Assembly (NCBI RefSeq): GCF_949628215.1
Contig: NC_134284.1
Location: 5,400,850-5,464,849 of the forward strand
Direction: 5' to 3'
DNA: 64,000 nucleotides
DNA from: Phalacrocorax aristotelis
Lineage: Eukaryota > Chordata > Aves > Suliformes > Phalacrocoracidae
The number at the start of each line of letters is the position of its first letter. The first letter of the stretch is position 1. A model generated the notes under the pieces. It saw only the letters and a program-made list of their open reading frames with translations, ran no database searches and was not told the origin of the DNA. Shown here piece by piece: positions 26,201-39,600 of the stretch. The translations under genes and the position numbers were made by a program.

Positions 26201-27079
26201 TCTCATAAAGGTAGAAGGGCCAAACATTGCCATAAGTAAGGCAAGTATGATTTATTTTTGAATTACCACATAGTCTTCTAATTTAAATCCAAAGACAGTG
26301 TAATGTTTTTCAAAAGCACTGAAGTTCCAGTGCCCTTTCCAGAAGTTACTATTACTGTGGGGGCTATGCCAACAAAAAGATGTGGGTATCTAATGTGGCT
26401 GCTTGAATGCTTACTGCCAAACTTGTCATACTAAATTGAGATGCAGAAATTTTCATGTCCTCTTATTTCTTGATTCTTCTTAATTCTTCTCAGCTAAACT
26501 AATCCTTGCTAAACATAAATAACTGCAGCTATAAGTCTCATCTGACTTATTATGGCATTCATTGGCAAGATGTGGTACTTCAAGTAGTTAGCGTTCCTGA
26601 CAATCAGCTGTCCAATAAACGTGAAAGAGAAGGACACCCTTTTACCCAGAGTTTAATGGTCAACATGTACTGGTACGTGGAAATTCCAGCTTCATAATTT
26701 TTTTCTCTTGCTTTGGGAGGCTTGATTCTACATTATCCTACAAGCAAAACAGTGGCTTTTCTGAGAGGCTAGAAAAAAATCTAAAAGAACACAATCTCTC
26801 TTGGTTTAAGACTTTCCATTTGTACAAAACAAATATCACTGTCACATGAGCAGAAACACAGGTATGGAAGTGCTACCACTCTGCTGGAGCTCTAAGGTGA
26901 CAAGAGCCTCCTTGTAGTGCTTTCTCCACAGATAATCAAAAGGAATTTTATACGCAAAATTTTTATGCTATCATAGAATATAAGTTAGAGTTTTTAAGAT
27001 TTTAAACAGAGAAAAATGCAGGATAACTAGACCACATAGGAAAGCAATTTAAAAAAGGACCAGGCTTGATTCCAGACAA
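23236..27079. other. Intergenic, no gene seen
   Basis: AT-rich sequence of about 3.8 kb with a long thymine run at 24683-24708. The ORFs are 60-80 codons at most and have no recognisable motif. Confidence 0.6.
24683..24708. repeat. Poly(T) run (26 bp)
   Basis: Uninterrupted thymine run. It could be the reversed tail of a minus-strand retrotransposed copy, but no recognisable source sequence follows it at 24709-24930. Confidence 0.9.
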
Positions 27080-27720
27080 CTCACTGGCTTCCCAGGTTGC
27101 AGCAAACTCTGTACAGTCCTTGCTGGTCTCTGAGGGAGTCCTCCTCCCTCAACTCTCCCCAGTCTGCTCCCTGCTTTCCCCGTAGGAGTAGGATCTCCTT
27201 TTGGCCTTCACTCCTCCACGTTGGACAAACCCAGCTCCTGTTCTCAGGTTCATCATGTTCTCCAGCCCCCATCACCTTGGCACCAGCTGATGCTCTTGCT
27301 CCAGCGTATCAGTATTTGCACTTTTCCTGAAGAGCCCCAAACTGGACACAGCACTTCTGATACAATCTCGTAAGAGTCAAAGAGAAGCAGAGGAACGTTT
27401 CCCCAGGCCTGCTGGCTACACTCATTGCTGAGAGGCAGGGGTTTTTGCACACCAGTACAACATTGCCTGGTGCTCACCTTGTCATCCCTCAGGACCCCTA
27501 GGTTCTTTTCTGCAAAACTGTGTACTAGCTAGCCGGTCGTCAGCCTGCAATGTTGCGTGGGCTTATTCTCTCCCTGCAGGATTTCGCACCTGTCTCTGCT
27601 GAACTTCATGAGGTTTCTGCCAGCTCATTTCTCCATTCTTTTGACAGGCCTCTGAATGGCCCTACCCATCAGTCTATCAGAGTTGTCCATTGCTTTGGTA
27701 TCACCTGCAAAGAAAACTGA
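27080..27720 (-). mobile_element. Old CR1 fragment, reverse transcriptase C-terminal half
   Basis: On the minus strand, from 27720 leftwards, there is a decayed Phe-Ala-Asp-Asp-Thr-Lys box (Phe-Ala-Gly-Asp-Thr-Lys), then an Ala-Ile-Gln-Arg block. Next comes Glu-Lys-stop-Ala-Gly-Arg-Asn-Leu-Met-Lys-Phe, where other CR1 copies have a Trp-Ala...Asn-Leu-Lys-Lys-Phe series. A Glu-Pro-Arg-Gly block corresponding to the later Leu-Gly-Val region follows. Homology becomes weak left of about 27300, so that boundary is approximate. Multiple stops show it is inactive. It is more diverged than the 17976-21424 copy. Confidence 0.75.
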
Positions 27721-27949
27721 ATTTATTTACCTGAGAAGAAGTTGCATTCATTCTGAATAAAACTAGAAAATGTCAATGGATATCATGAGTCAGTCTGAGA
27801 ACTTCTGTTTATTACATATTCTTTCTGTCCCTCATGCTCTAGCAAATGTTTTGCAAGTGGTTATATTCATATTAATATCAGACCTGCATTTTACAAGACT
27901 GTAAATGGGCTTCTAACTCTCAGATTATCTCTATAACAAAGCTACTGAT

Positions 27950-27961
27950 GCACAAGAGGGC
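27950..27961 (-). promoter_or_regulatory. Candidate CTCF-core match
   Basis: The plus-strand bases GCACAAGAGGGC followed by AGT agree with the CTCF pattern CCASYAGRKGGC at ten of twelve positions. This is opposite in strand to the candidate at 11005. By sequence alone this is weak evidence. Confidence 0.22.
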
Positions 27962-29587
27962 AGTATGTCACAGGAAAATCTAGCACTGGAGCTCTAAAGT
28001 ACACTGCTACTGTTTCTGGCATGAAAATGATTTGGGGCTGATATATCAGCTCAGTTATTTTAAATCCAGTCATTGAGCCAATTTATTGAGCCCAGGGAAC
28101 GGAGCAAATTAAACATGTTTTCCTACATTTTTTTCCAGCTGTTACATCTTTATTGACTATATGGGCTTTGAACATACTATTTCATACCAAGGCGTACAGG
28201 GAATTCTGCCAAGAGTGACGATATTACAACATTGCTGCAAGCTGCAGCCAAAGCACGATAATGGCAACAATTGCCTCGGCAGCAAGTGCTGGCTCTGATA
28301 GTTCAAGGTCACCTTTCAGCAGCAGCAGACAAACTTCGAAAAGCTGGTGTTTCACCACCCTAAGGAACGTGGAATTCAGTTTTTCCTTTTGTGTAATTTC
28401 AGGAGGCATAAGAAAGATTTGTGATGAATATTCAGATAGAGTATTTTAACTTACTTAACCATGAAATAAATTTGCATTGTGCCTAGAATTCAATACGGCA
28501 AATTAATTTAGACCTTACTGCATTTTTAAGCCTCCTAAGACACCAAAACATGCAGTATTCACCATGCAGTCTATGCAGTGTTCAGTTTCACGTATTGTGA
28601 ACACCTCTGTGGTATGGTAAATCTACATTCTTAACATGTCTACTTTTGTGGTATGAAAGAGCTAGGGCTCACCATGAATGTGTTTGTGCTGCCGGTCTGA
28701 AGAGCAATATCCGAACGCTGTCCCAGTTCATTGTTTTAAAGCCCTTTGTAAACTCTTTTGCCACAGCATAAACCAGCAAAGCACATCAACGCTCCTCATC
28801 GTGTCTGGAAGGCTCTTCTACTGAGGCCAGTGACTGGAGCATTACAGGTCAACATCCAGGTGCATTAAAGCAGCTGTGAGAGAAAGCCTACATAGTATCT
28901 TCCCAAAATGTCTGGCTGACACTAATATTGTTGTTCAATGTACAGTAACCTTACACCTGACTTAAAAATAAAGGAACCCATGTGCAAAGTGAAAAAGCAG
29001 CCCATGCTTTACATTAGAAAACCTTTAAAGTAACCAATATTACAGAAGTGTAGAGCATTGACACGCTGGGGGAAAAAAAAAAAACCAGACATAAAATTAT
29101 CCTATGAAATGTAACTAATTTACTTTTAAAGTACCTTTTTCCCCAGGCTTCTTCCTTCATTGCATGTGGAATCTTGAGAAAAATAATGCTCTTACTGTTG
29201 TGCAAGCCATTCATTATTTTCTACTCTTCAGTTCAAATTTTCCCTTAGCAAAAGAATATTGTCCCCAGACTCTTGGCAGAGAGAAGGGCAAGGAGGAGGG
29301 GGAAGGAAAAGCAAAGTCTAAATGTGTTCTGCTGTATCTCAGCTCTGTGAGCCTATAATCCCTCTTTCAAAAACCGACGGAAGGCAGTACGGCCACAAGA
29401 CATCCTCAGCAACCTCAGTAAGGGTATCTTGTGAAAAACTAATTTGAAAATGTGTTTGAAAACGTATTTGAAAATACGTTTTTCAGCAAGAACAATCATT
29501 GGCATTAGAATCATCCGTTCCATACAACCCTTTCCAGAGGATAAATCCTCCACACTGGTAATTTTGCCAGATACAGTCACTCAGAGA

Positions 29588-29672
29588 ATATCATTTATTT
29601 GATATCATTTTTTATACAATTTTTGATATCATTTGATAGAATTTGATTTATTTGATATAATTTGATATCATA
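29588..29672. repeat. Cluster of imperfect TTTGATATCA repeats
   Basis: Four or five imperfect copies of a TTTGATATCATT unit lie within about 85 bp. Each contains the palindrome GATATC or a close variant. It looks like a degenerate AT-rich minisatellite. Confidence 0.8.
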
Positions 29673-32114
29673 GCATCTTGCAAAACAGAAAAAAATAAAC
29701 CATCCAGCAAATAGATAAGCTTAAAATTAAAATTAGCTTGGATTCTTAGATACCATGAAGCTGAAAAGCAATTCTCTTAAATTTCCTACTTCATTCCCAG
29801 GGGCTGGGAAACTGCTAACCTGGGCTGAAAAAACCATTTACATTATATGAATGGAATCAGTCTCTGAATGCTTAGAGTTATAACTTAGCCATCATTTGAA
29901 ACACAAGCCAAGTAACGCTGAGGTATTTTAAATTAAACTTAATATTTTCATTTCTATGTGATTCTAATTAATTAATTGCATGCTGTTGATTTGCAAACAT
30001 TTTAAAAGTTGATTCTGTGAATTAATATTTTTCTAGGATATTCCTTTGCCCAAGAGGTAATTAGAACTCTTATTCTCATCACATTTTATACCATACAACA
30101 CATAGACTGTCAACTTAATATCATACTTTCGGTGTAGAATCCTCTGGGCAGTCTCCACTTGGGGTACTCAGGGTAATTTGAATTGCAGTTTTTCTGTGCT
30201 TCGTTTCTTTGTCTTCAGAGAAACTGCTTTGAATTCTGTCTTAGGTTCATTTCTGGTATGTTAGACCATAAATGTTTCTGACAAATCTGAAAACAGGATC
30301 ACATCTAAGTTTTCAAGGTCTATTCTCAAGCTGAGAGAAAACCCAATCAAAACCCGCACCCAAGTTTTCCTTTCCTTTCATTAATTTTTGTTCAAATCTG
30401 GATGCAAATTTAGCAGCATTTATCTGAGCTCCACCTAACACGATTTGTAATAGAGACAAAACTGTATCCTATCATGTGCTTGTTGTGCAAAAATATTCAA
30501 TACAAAATTTAATCTTTTACACAATAGGAGCAAATGCTTGACATAACTGTAATGTAAATGTCAGCCAGCTGGAAGGCATGAAAATATTATCACATTATGA
30601 TTGAATAAAAGCTTGAGCACATATTTCTAAAGTATTGATTCTTAAAATTGCCAGTGGAATTTTCTTCTTTTTTGCACGCATACATTGTTAGGTAACTAAA
30701 ACATCTCACTTTTAGTGAAGTTTTAAAATCTTTTCCAAACCACCTTGAAACATCTATTATTTTAATTAGGTAAGTAATGTGGGAAAACACATTTTTTCAA
30801 TATCATTTTTTATTGCAGGACTAAAAATCTGAGATTAAGTATTTCAGAAATGCTGACATACTCCTACCGCCCAGCTCCTAGGTTCCACTCACAGCCCTCC
30901 TCCTCCTCACAATTATCTGTATTGATAGCCTCAAGGCATCAGGCCTGCGGCGGGCTCAAAATCTTGGAAAGTGTGGGGGTGGTAGAGTCCCTGGGTCTCG
31001 GAGCCCAGACATTCGCCTGGCTCGTCCCAGCAGCCCACCTGTGAGAAGTTTGACTTGGTGTCAGATGAAGGCAACACCGCTCTGTGGACTGGTTCTGTTT
31101 TGTGGAGGTTCCTGATGGAGTTGCACTGAAATTTTCAGTTACCATCAGCTGCCTGTGGCTTTCGGATGAGGAACCAGTTTCCAAGCCAGCTGTAGCTCAG
31201 ACAGTGCACTCAGAGCAGTTGTAACAGGTTGTCTCCTTGAGTAGCCAAAGCAGCTCTCGAGCCTTGGATCTGACTTTACAGTCGTGATGCTTCATTGCCT
31301 GACCTGGTTCTTGGAAGGAAAATGTGAGATACTCAGACTCGGCTCTCATTTCTTTGGAAGTTATCAGTCATGTAGCTATGGCTGCTATGGTCTGAGCTTT
31401 CCAAGTCATCCTTTGATTCGGTGTTAGGCTCAGTCCAAAGGTTTGATAGGGGATCTTGAAAGTATTTTAATGCATATAAATTGCATGGATACACACACAA
31501 AAATCTTGATATTTCCTTTTCCAAAATCTCATCTTTTTACATATAACTTGATCTTTTCCTGCTTAAGAGTACTACTTTGAGGCAATTTTCTTTAGTTTAT
31601 TACTTTACTCAATTTATCCCACGTTCCAGAGATATTCAGCTTAACCAATCCCAACCGCCCCCACTGGTTTTTTTTAATAAAAGCAGTCAATATTCTATTC
31701 ACTGCAAGAAGTTAACCAGGAAAACAGTAAAATGATTTCAGATTTGTATTTACAATCTGTCCTCTGCAAAAAGCAGAAACACACTGTTTAATATAGGTAT
31801 GACTGAAACTGGTCTTTCAGCGCATCTGCATGGATTGCCTTGCCCTGTGAGCAATGGAAAAACAACAGCTAAAGAAACGCAGAATATTTCCTGTTTCATT
31901 CCTCAAACTGAGCGGTTCCTGGTGAACCTCACTAGAGTCAGGGCTGGGGCAGGACTAGTAGGAAAGTTCTGTAAATTCAGCCTTCATCTACTTGGAAAGT
32001 AATACAGTGTTGCTGGCTCTTTGCATTATATCGTTGCTGGGGTCCGTGTATTCAGAATTGACAAACAGAAAGTGCTTTGCTCACATGGCACAGGCAGTTC
32101 ACTAACAGAGACTT

Positions 32115-32250
32115 TAACGAAAACCTTGCTTCGCCTGCGCGACCACCGTGACAAGCGTTTCCTCGCTAGCCGGCAGTCCATGAAAGCTGCCAGGTCCGTG
32201 AACTTTTCAGTAAGGTTTCCACAGAGCGGTGGAAACCTCTCTGCTCTCGA
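32115..32250. other. CpG-dense patch with a 10-bp perfect hairpin
   Basis: About eleven CpG dinucleotides fall within roughly 130 bp, in surroundings that are CpG-poor. A perfect inverted repeat lies inside it (arms 32213-32222 and 32229-32238, six-base loop). ORFs of 101 codons (+) and 76 codons (-) overlap the patch but encode nothing recognisable. It may be a small regulatory element or relic of an unidentified GC-rich insertion. Confidence 0.4.
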
Positions 32251-35200
32251 CATCATTCTTCACAGCTGTTTGGATATAGGAGACTGTAAGAGACTCTTTT
32301 TTTCTTCCTCAAAAAGAGGGGTTTAACATAGGCCAACAGGTAGTGAAGTGCGGAAATTGGGTAAAAGACTAATTTCTGCTACCGATACAAGTCAAGGCCG
32401 CGGTCACTTCTGATTCTCCTTCTTATCTTAACGTTGGAAGGTTCTGTACTTTATTTTTTGATCGAGTCTGTACCTCATCTACAGGGCTGGGCCTTTACTA
32501 CAGTACTACTATATATCTTGAAAAAGAAAATAAAATATGTTAATGGAAAAGCTGGTAAGAAAAAGAAAGCTTCAGTCACTTTTTCTTGTGGAAAAGCATG
32601 AAAAAAAATTGTTTGAAAATAAATTTACACCAATCATTTGGTTTTTACATCAAAGTTTTTTCCAGCGGAAAAAAACATGTATTTTTCAAAGTTTTCCAGT
32701 CTTAGTTTTAAAATAGAATAGTTGTTGTTATAAAATCCCCAAAAGATGTCTAAGATTTATAAAAAAACCCAATTCAATTTACATTCAGATACAAGCTGTT
32801 TCAACTTCTTCTGATGTGGTATTGTCTCATTGATGCAAAATTTGCACTCTTAGAAGAGCAAACCCCCCTTTGGAACTGGTGGAGTTGGTAGGGATATCTC
32901 TTTGGATGTTCTTTTTTTTTAAGGATTTCTATCTTTAAGGTGCTTGTGTAATTTTCTCATGTTTCCCTGACAGTGATATTTCAAAACCCTGCCACATTGC
33001 TCATTTTCTTTTTCTTTGATATTTTGTGGCTATACCTATTTAATGCTGGGTTACAGAGAACTGGGCAATTCCAGTAGTTTCTTTGTCATCTCTTCTATTT
33101 ATTCAGTTCACATCTCACTTTAAGTGAAACAGAAACATCTAGTGTGAGACTGAAGACAGTCAACTGTGACAATGAAAAAAATCAGGACATGTACCGAAGC
33201 TCATCATGTTACTTTTTATCCTATCCACTCTCTAAACCATTCTGGCTTTTGTTCTCTATGTACCCTGATACAAATCCCTATTGTAGCCAACATATAAAAG
33301 ATTAGTACAGTTTGTTAGCATTTGAACACGTTTCCACAAATATGTGTTATTGTCTTTCACAAAGATAGTCAAGTTACCAAGAAGGATTTTGCAACAAGTC
33401 AAAAATGAAAAATTCATATGTCATTACACAATGAAATCCATCCAACCCCTAGAGAATATCCTGTTATCCACATTGCCCTGCACACGAGAGGAATAATTGC
33501 TTTTCTGACTTGGTCTCCTAAATCTGTGAGTAGCATAGGATATGAACCGGATAAAAAGCATTTTGCTGGGGTCCAAAAAATGTCCGTGTAAAACTCAGAC
33601 CTATAGTTAGAAGGGTCCAATAAATTATCTTGACGATTGTTACTGTCCATTCATCCTTCTCCTGAGTCCAGGAAAACTCCCCGGTGTGAAAAGCCGATGG
33701 GATTTATCAGAAGAGATACACAGACACTGGAATGGGGCTAGGCAAAAAGGCACACCTTCATTCATCGTCATGTATTCATAATCAGGCACAATTCCTGTCT
33801 CTAGTGTATGAGCACAGACAAATACTTTGTCACTGGAACATATTATGGAGCAGGGTAATTTGCCGCAGAAAAACCCAACAAAAAAATCAGGTAACTGAAA
33901 GGTGATGAAATGAAAGGAAATTACATATGCCCCACGGTTTCAGCTGGAAATGCATTGAATGAAGAAAGAACTGTGGCTGAGGAGGAAGATCATAATTCAC
34001 ATATGCTTGTTTTCCTTGTATTTATATACCTATTTTATTTTTATTGTTGGCTTTATATTTTAAAAGAGGCGGTAATGTGCTTTCAGAGGAAGAAGGCAAC
34101 AATTAAATCTTCTGAATATCCTACTGTAGAAAACAAAATGGAAAACTGGGCAGAGGATGGCTCGTGAATTTCAAAAAGAGTTCATGAATTTGCAGATATG
34201 CCTGCTTAGTGCAGATAGTAGCAACACCTCCTCAGACATCATGCTCTATAATGCACTTCGACACGGTTACTTGAGAGGTAGTAAATGAACTGCAGTCCTT
34301 GTCCGGAACGTTTGATCAAAAGGAAACAGGCACAATTGTGCCAGGCTTAATTCACAAAAAACGACATGGAAGAAATTAATACAAGCGTATCCAAGTCTCT
34401 AAAAGGATTCCATGAACCATCCTAGGACAGCAGCCTTTGCATAGCAAATAATCCAGAGGCTGGAGACCAATTTAAGGAAAAAGGAAGCGTCTATCCTTTG
34501 CGCCGGCTGGGCTGCAGCGTGCCGGCACAGGGAAGTTTTCAATTTGAACAGCCATTAGCAAGATGTCAAAGTAGACTTTATTTCAGAATCTTCAGGACTT
34601 ATTACTGTATTTTATAATAAGAAGTACAGTTAGAAGTTGAGTCTTTCTTCATACAGAAAAAGATTAACAGCCCTATTCAGCTAGCCTTTTGCTTCGCTTA
34701 TTATACGTGGATTAAGTATTAAAATACAGAGCAGTAGCTCAAGAGTTTCTTAAGCATAGCTCCAAAGCAGAACGGAAAAATCTCAGATGTGTCTCCCACC
34801 GGCTTCAGCGAGAGGCAAACTCTGCCTTTCTTATTATAATGTTGGACTTTAAGGTCACCACTTTTCTCTTTTTTATTTCTGAGCTCCAATTTCTTTTAAG
34901 AAACACTTTTCTTTCTTTTAAAAATGGATTATCGAGACTGCAAACTGAGCAATTCAATGTCTTCAGAATGTTGAGACAAGAACAATGTACTTAACAAGTA
35001 AATATCAATTAAAAAATTCAGAGTTATTCTGAATATTCTTTTATTTAACTTTGGCCACTGTGACAACTTCTGGGATTACTTATAAAAGCAAAATGAGCAC
35101 AATAATTTTTAGTACTTATTGCCACAGCCCTATCAGAGTTACTCTGCTAACTAATAAGACAGTAATGTTACAGATGTTAGCCTGTACACAGGAATGCTTT

Positions 35201-36427
35201 GCAGGTCCTGCAAGCTGATCCACATGAAAGCCACAGGAGTTGCACAAGTAGACAGCTGTTCTTCGGAATCCAGCCATGCTGTCCAGGTCTGACAACACCA
35301 GCTTCCCTTACACCATTTGATACAAATCTATTATTTTGGAAAAAAAAAAATTAATGTTGTTAATTCTTGTAATAATATTACTGGTTTCAAGATATTTGAT
35401 CTGTCTCGTAAAACTCTGGCTGCTGGAGCCCCGTGATTATGAAAGGCTTTTGGCTTTCCTTGAGAAAGATGCTTTTCTTAACACCCATTGTTGAATAAAA
35501 TCTTGTATATATGACCTGACTGTATGCTGACAGCTCAAAATCAGCTTGAAAAAAACAAGTCAAATATACTGTTTTTAGGAACTTGACAATTTTAAGCTAA
35601 GCTCTCAAATTATTGTCCTTAATTTCATTTCAAACACTTGGCATCATTAAGCAGTGTGGCAAGCAGAACCCTAATCTTAACTTATTAATAGTACAATTTA
35701 AAAAATAGAGAGGATGTTTAAACTCCTTTTTCCACAATATTCTGTTACTCTCTTAAACGGAGTGGTAGTTAAGTTACCTGCCTCCTGGGCTGGTGCTGGG
35801 TTCACACTAACAATCTTCAGCAGTTCAGTCATTTATTCTATCCTGCAACATCATAATATTCAGAATCTTCTGGAAATCTAGACAACAAAATGAAAGAAAA
35901 TATAAGAGGAAAAAAAAAAAGAAGAAAAAGGGAATGCATCTCCTGAGAAGAATTAATTTCTTATCATTCCGTGGGATGAAGAGTAAAAGGACTACAAATG
36001 CATTTTTTAAAAATATTTAGTTTTATGAATGGAAACTGAAAGAAAAAAAAAAATCAGCCAAACTACTTTTGTCATGAAACTTTGCCAGAAACCACATATT
36101 ACTTCAAGAAGAGTTTCCTGGCAGATCCTTGGTATTCTTTACTTTTAATAATGCACATTTACTATATAGCATTTAGTTGCAGGTAGGGAAGCAATAAAGC
36201 AACAATTTTCTTTTTGTTTTCCACTCGGTGTTTACGCTGTCAGTCATACCTTGTACATGACCCATCATCCAAACACTATTCTGAACGGGGGGTGATGAGT
36301 TTGGCTACAAGTTCTCTGTAGTGTTTACCTCTGTGTAAAGTCCAAGTCCAAGTCTTTCACAAAGAGTTAGCGCTGATTTTCACAATACCTACTATGGTGT
36401 GAAACATTATTTCCCACTTTAGGGGTA

Positions 36428-36474
36428 GAAAAAAAAAAACCCACAACAAAAAAACCCACCCAAAAACCCCCAGT
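36428..36474. repeat. A/C-rich low-complexity tract
   Basis: Runs of A and C (A10, A7, C5) without a fixed period. Simple low-complexity DNA. Confidence 0.85.
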
Positions 36475-36635
36475 GAACCAAAACGTTATTATTAGTTTTA
36501 GGTTCATGAATTTGAACGTTTATTGGAGCGGAAGTTTTGAGCAGCCAAATATTTTTCTAACACCTACTGTTGCTGAAGCCCAGCTCTATCTGTATATACT
36601 TGGAGAAGTGCAAATCAGGGCAACAGAAAGGAACG

Positions 36636-36699
36636 TATCAGATGAAAAAGGGACAAAATCCCACTTATATCAGATGAAACAGGGACAGGATCCCACTCC
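36636..36699. repeat. 32-bp tandem duplication
   Basis: Two adjacent copies of a 32-bp unit starting TATCAGATGAAA, at 36636-36667 and 36668-36699, with a handful of substitutions between them. They look like an old local duplication. Confidence 0.9.
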
Positions 36700-39600
36700 C
36701 CAAGGAAACATTTACCTGCCTGAGCCCTCCAGCCATCTCTCATTCTCCAGCCACTATATCTAAAAGGGCAAAAAGACAAAAGCAAGTGCCACAAAGTTGT
36801 TACCTCTGCAATACTATCATAACGGGAATTAAGCCAGAGACCTGTGGACATGACTGCAAAATACTGAATCACAAACCTAAGAAAGCCAGTTTCAAGTGGG
36901 TAGTACATAAACAGGCTGGCCCTTCCTAACTCTTAAATGCTCAAACTTGCAAATTTAGTGGATACATATGTCTGTAGATACACACACACAAAATTACATA
37001 TTTATATGAAATTTGCATACCCGTAAAAGCATCTCAAACTTAAAAATACAGACCAAAAGGTTTTAACATAATTACCATTTCTTTAGTGGTATAAGCATCC
37101 TTTATATGGTTTCAGATAGGTGATGAAGAATATCACATCCAATTAAAATTGCGAAGAGTATTTGATAGGAGAGGATATGACTGTGGATTATGATCAAACC
37201 TGTTGAGGATGACAGCCTTGCTTTTACAAAATGCACACTGGGATCCCAAATGAACAAAAGTGGTCAGAATCTAGCGTGAACCTCCTGCCTAAATGCTACA
37301 TCTCTCACCATTAATATCTAGGATTACAGTGAAGTTAAATAATTGAGTGGGAAAATCCTAAAAGAAACTGAAAGAGCAAGATACATTGTCATATTGTTTA
37401 TGCTTAACATTTGAACTATATCTTAAGGGGATGTATTCTTTCATTTCTGTCAGGATTTGCTTCTTCATCTGTAACATATAAATTGAATTTTTATGTCGTA
37501 TATAGCTGTGGAGTTTTCTTCTGCTTCTGCACTCTCAGACAGCCAACTAGGAGAATGAAGTTTAGTTAATTAAGATATCTTAAGCCAAATTCCCCCGTCA
37601 TGTACATTAGTGCAGACACAGACACTCCATCACTGAAGACGATATGGAAGTTGGTTTTAATGATGAACGTAGTTAATTAAGAAGTGTGGGCTTAGTCCTA
37701 TAAATACGGAGGTGATTTACGCCTTCGGATTTCAATTACCACCTTCTCCTAAAAAGCAGGATCTGCTTTCTGAAAACAGCAGGTTACCACTGACAAGCAA
37801 AAATCCAGAATCCATGAACTCAGTAAGTATTATCTGACAAAAATCACCCACCATCAGCTACAGAGCTGTATCAGGTAGAAATGTAACCCGTTAAGCATAG
37901 TTCCAAAAATATCTTTGAAGTGTTACCCTCTTAAATTTTAACCCCAACGGCAGAAAGGACACTTTTTTTTACTCCTGTTTCTCTTTTATACATTCTAACA
38001 GAAAAAGGAAAAATAGATTTCAGCAAATGTACCCACTGTTCCAATCACTTGCAAAACTGTAGGAACTATTTTAATAGACATGATTTAACGTAGACCTTTA
38101 CCAAGCATGACCTTCTTTATAAAACTACAAAATATGATGAAGTAATTCCCATGTTAAAATATAACTAAGCGAAATGCAGAAAATCAAAGCACAGAGTTCA
38201 CATATTTAAATTAAGAATAATCGTTTAATGCAATACTTTATCCAGCAATTAATCACATTTCACTCAGAAAGTGAAAAAAATTCACAATCACTAAATCACT
38301 TGTTTCTGAACACTTTTGTTCTTGCAATATAAAGCTAACAGTAACTGGATAAGTGTTTTTAATTTGACCTTTTGACATTCACTGACAACAACTCTTACTT
38401 CCGTTCATGGGAGTTAAAGATACGGTGTATTTGATCACTGGTTAGAACCACATGTTCCATTGCAGGGTTAATCTGTTTTAAACAGAAATATAGATAGAGG
38501 TATATATTGGATCATCAACTAGATCTAAAGCTTGGTAGAAAACACTGTAGGAAATAAATGTACAAGATGTAGATTGATGGCTGTAAGACTGAATTAAAAT
38601 AATCAACAATACTCAGTAAAAATTACATATATGATTTAAGAGGTCTAAGCCATATTTTAAAAATATAGAAACAATCTTAGTATTGATTAGAATGTAAACA
38701 AGTAATTTTAAATTACCGTTTCATCCACTTCACAGAAACTATGGCATAAAAGCCTCAAATGCCTGTAAAATTTGCAGTTCTTTTGTATATCTACTTTACA
38801 AAGTGACTAGGGCTGATCATAGGGTATCAGAGGTCCAGAAAGGAGTTAGTTTCTTTGGCTAAGATGCAGATCCCTGATAAGCAATGGAAGACTTTCTAAT
38901 CAGTCCTGTACTCAGCACCTGAAGGTCCGTCGATGCTATCAAGACCTTCGCCTTGCCCAAGTTAGCTGAGTAATGTGGCCCCATATTGACAGGATAAAAT
39001 ATGGCTGGGAGTGGGACAACCCCTAGTTCAGGTGCACAGATAATTCCTTACCATCACTGGCTTCTGAAAGACTCAGCATCAGAAAAACTCATGGAGCAAA
39101 ATGGCCAGCTCACTACTTTCAGCCCACTAGGCAACATCAGACACTGATTCGCACAAATTACCTATGAAACCAGAGCCCTAGAGCCATGGAACGCATTCCA
39201 CTGCACATAGCTAAAGGTATTTAATATAAATGTATGAGCTTCACTCTTACCTGTCTTTTGCTCTTGATGTTTTGAGATATAATCCAAAATACTAATTCAT
39301 CAAAACCTTCTTCTGCAGGCAGTGTAGAAAAAAAACCGTCTAAGAATTCCTTTCTGGTAATTTTTACACTTGAAGTTTTTCACACTCATACTTACTACTA
39401 CGTGTGAACACAATACGAAAGGAAACCAGAGAAAAATAACATACTAACACTGCTAGGCAAGAAGTCGTATCTGTGGAAATTTAGGTTTCTGTGTAGCTAT
39501 GCGGTGTTATCGGCCTTGTACTTTTGCAACATAGATGTTCAGTTACACTCACAAAGATCTTGAGTCAGTTTTGACTAAAGGCAACTGTGAATTTCAGACC

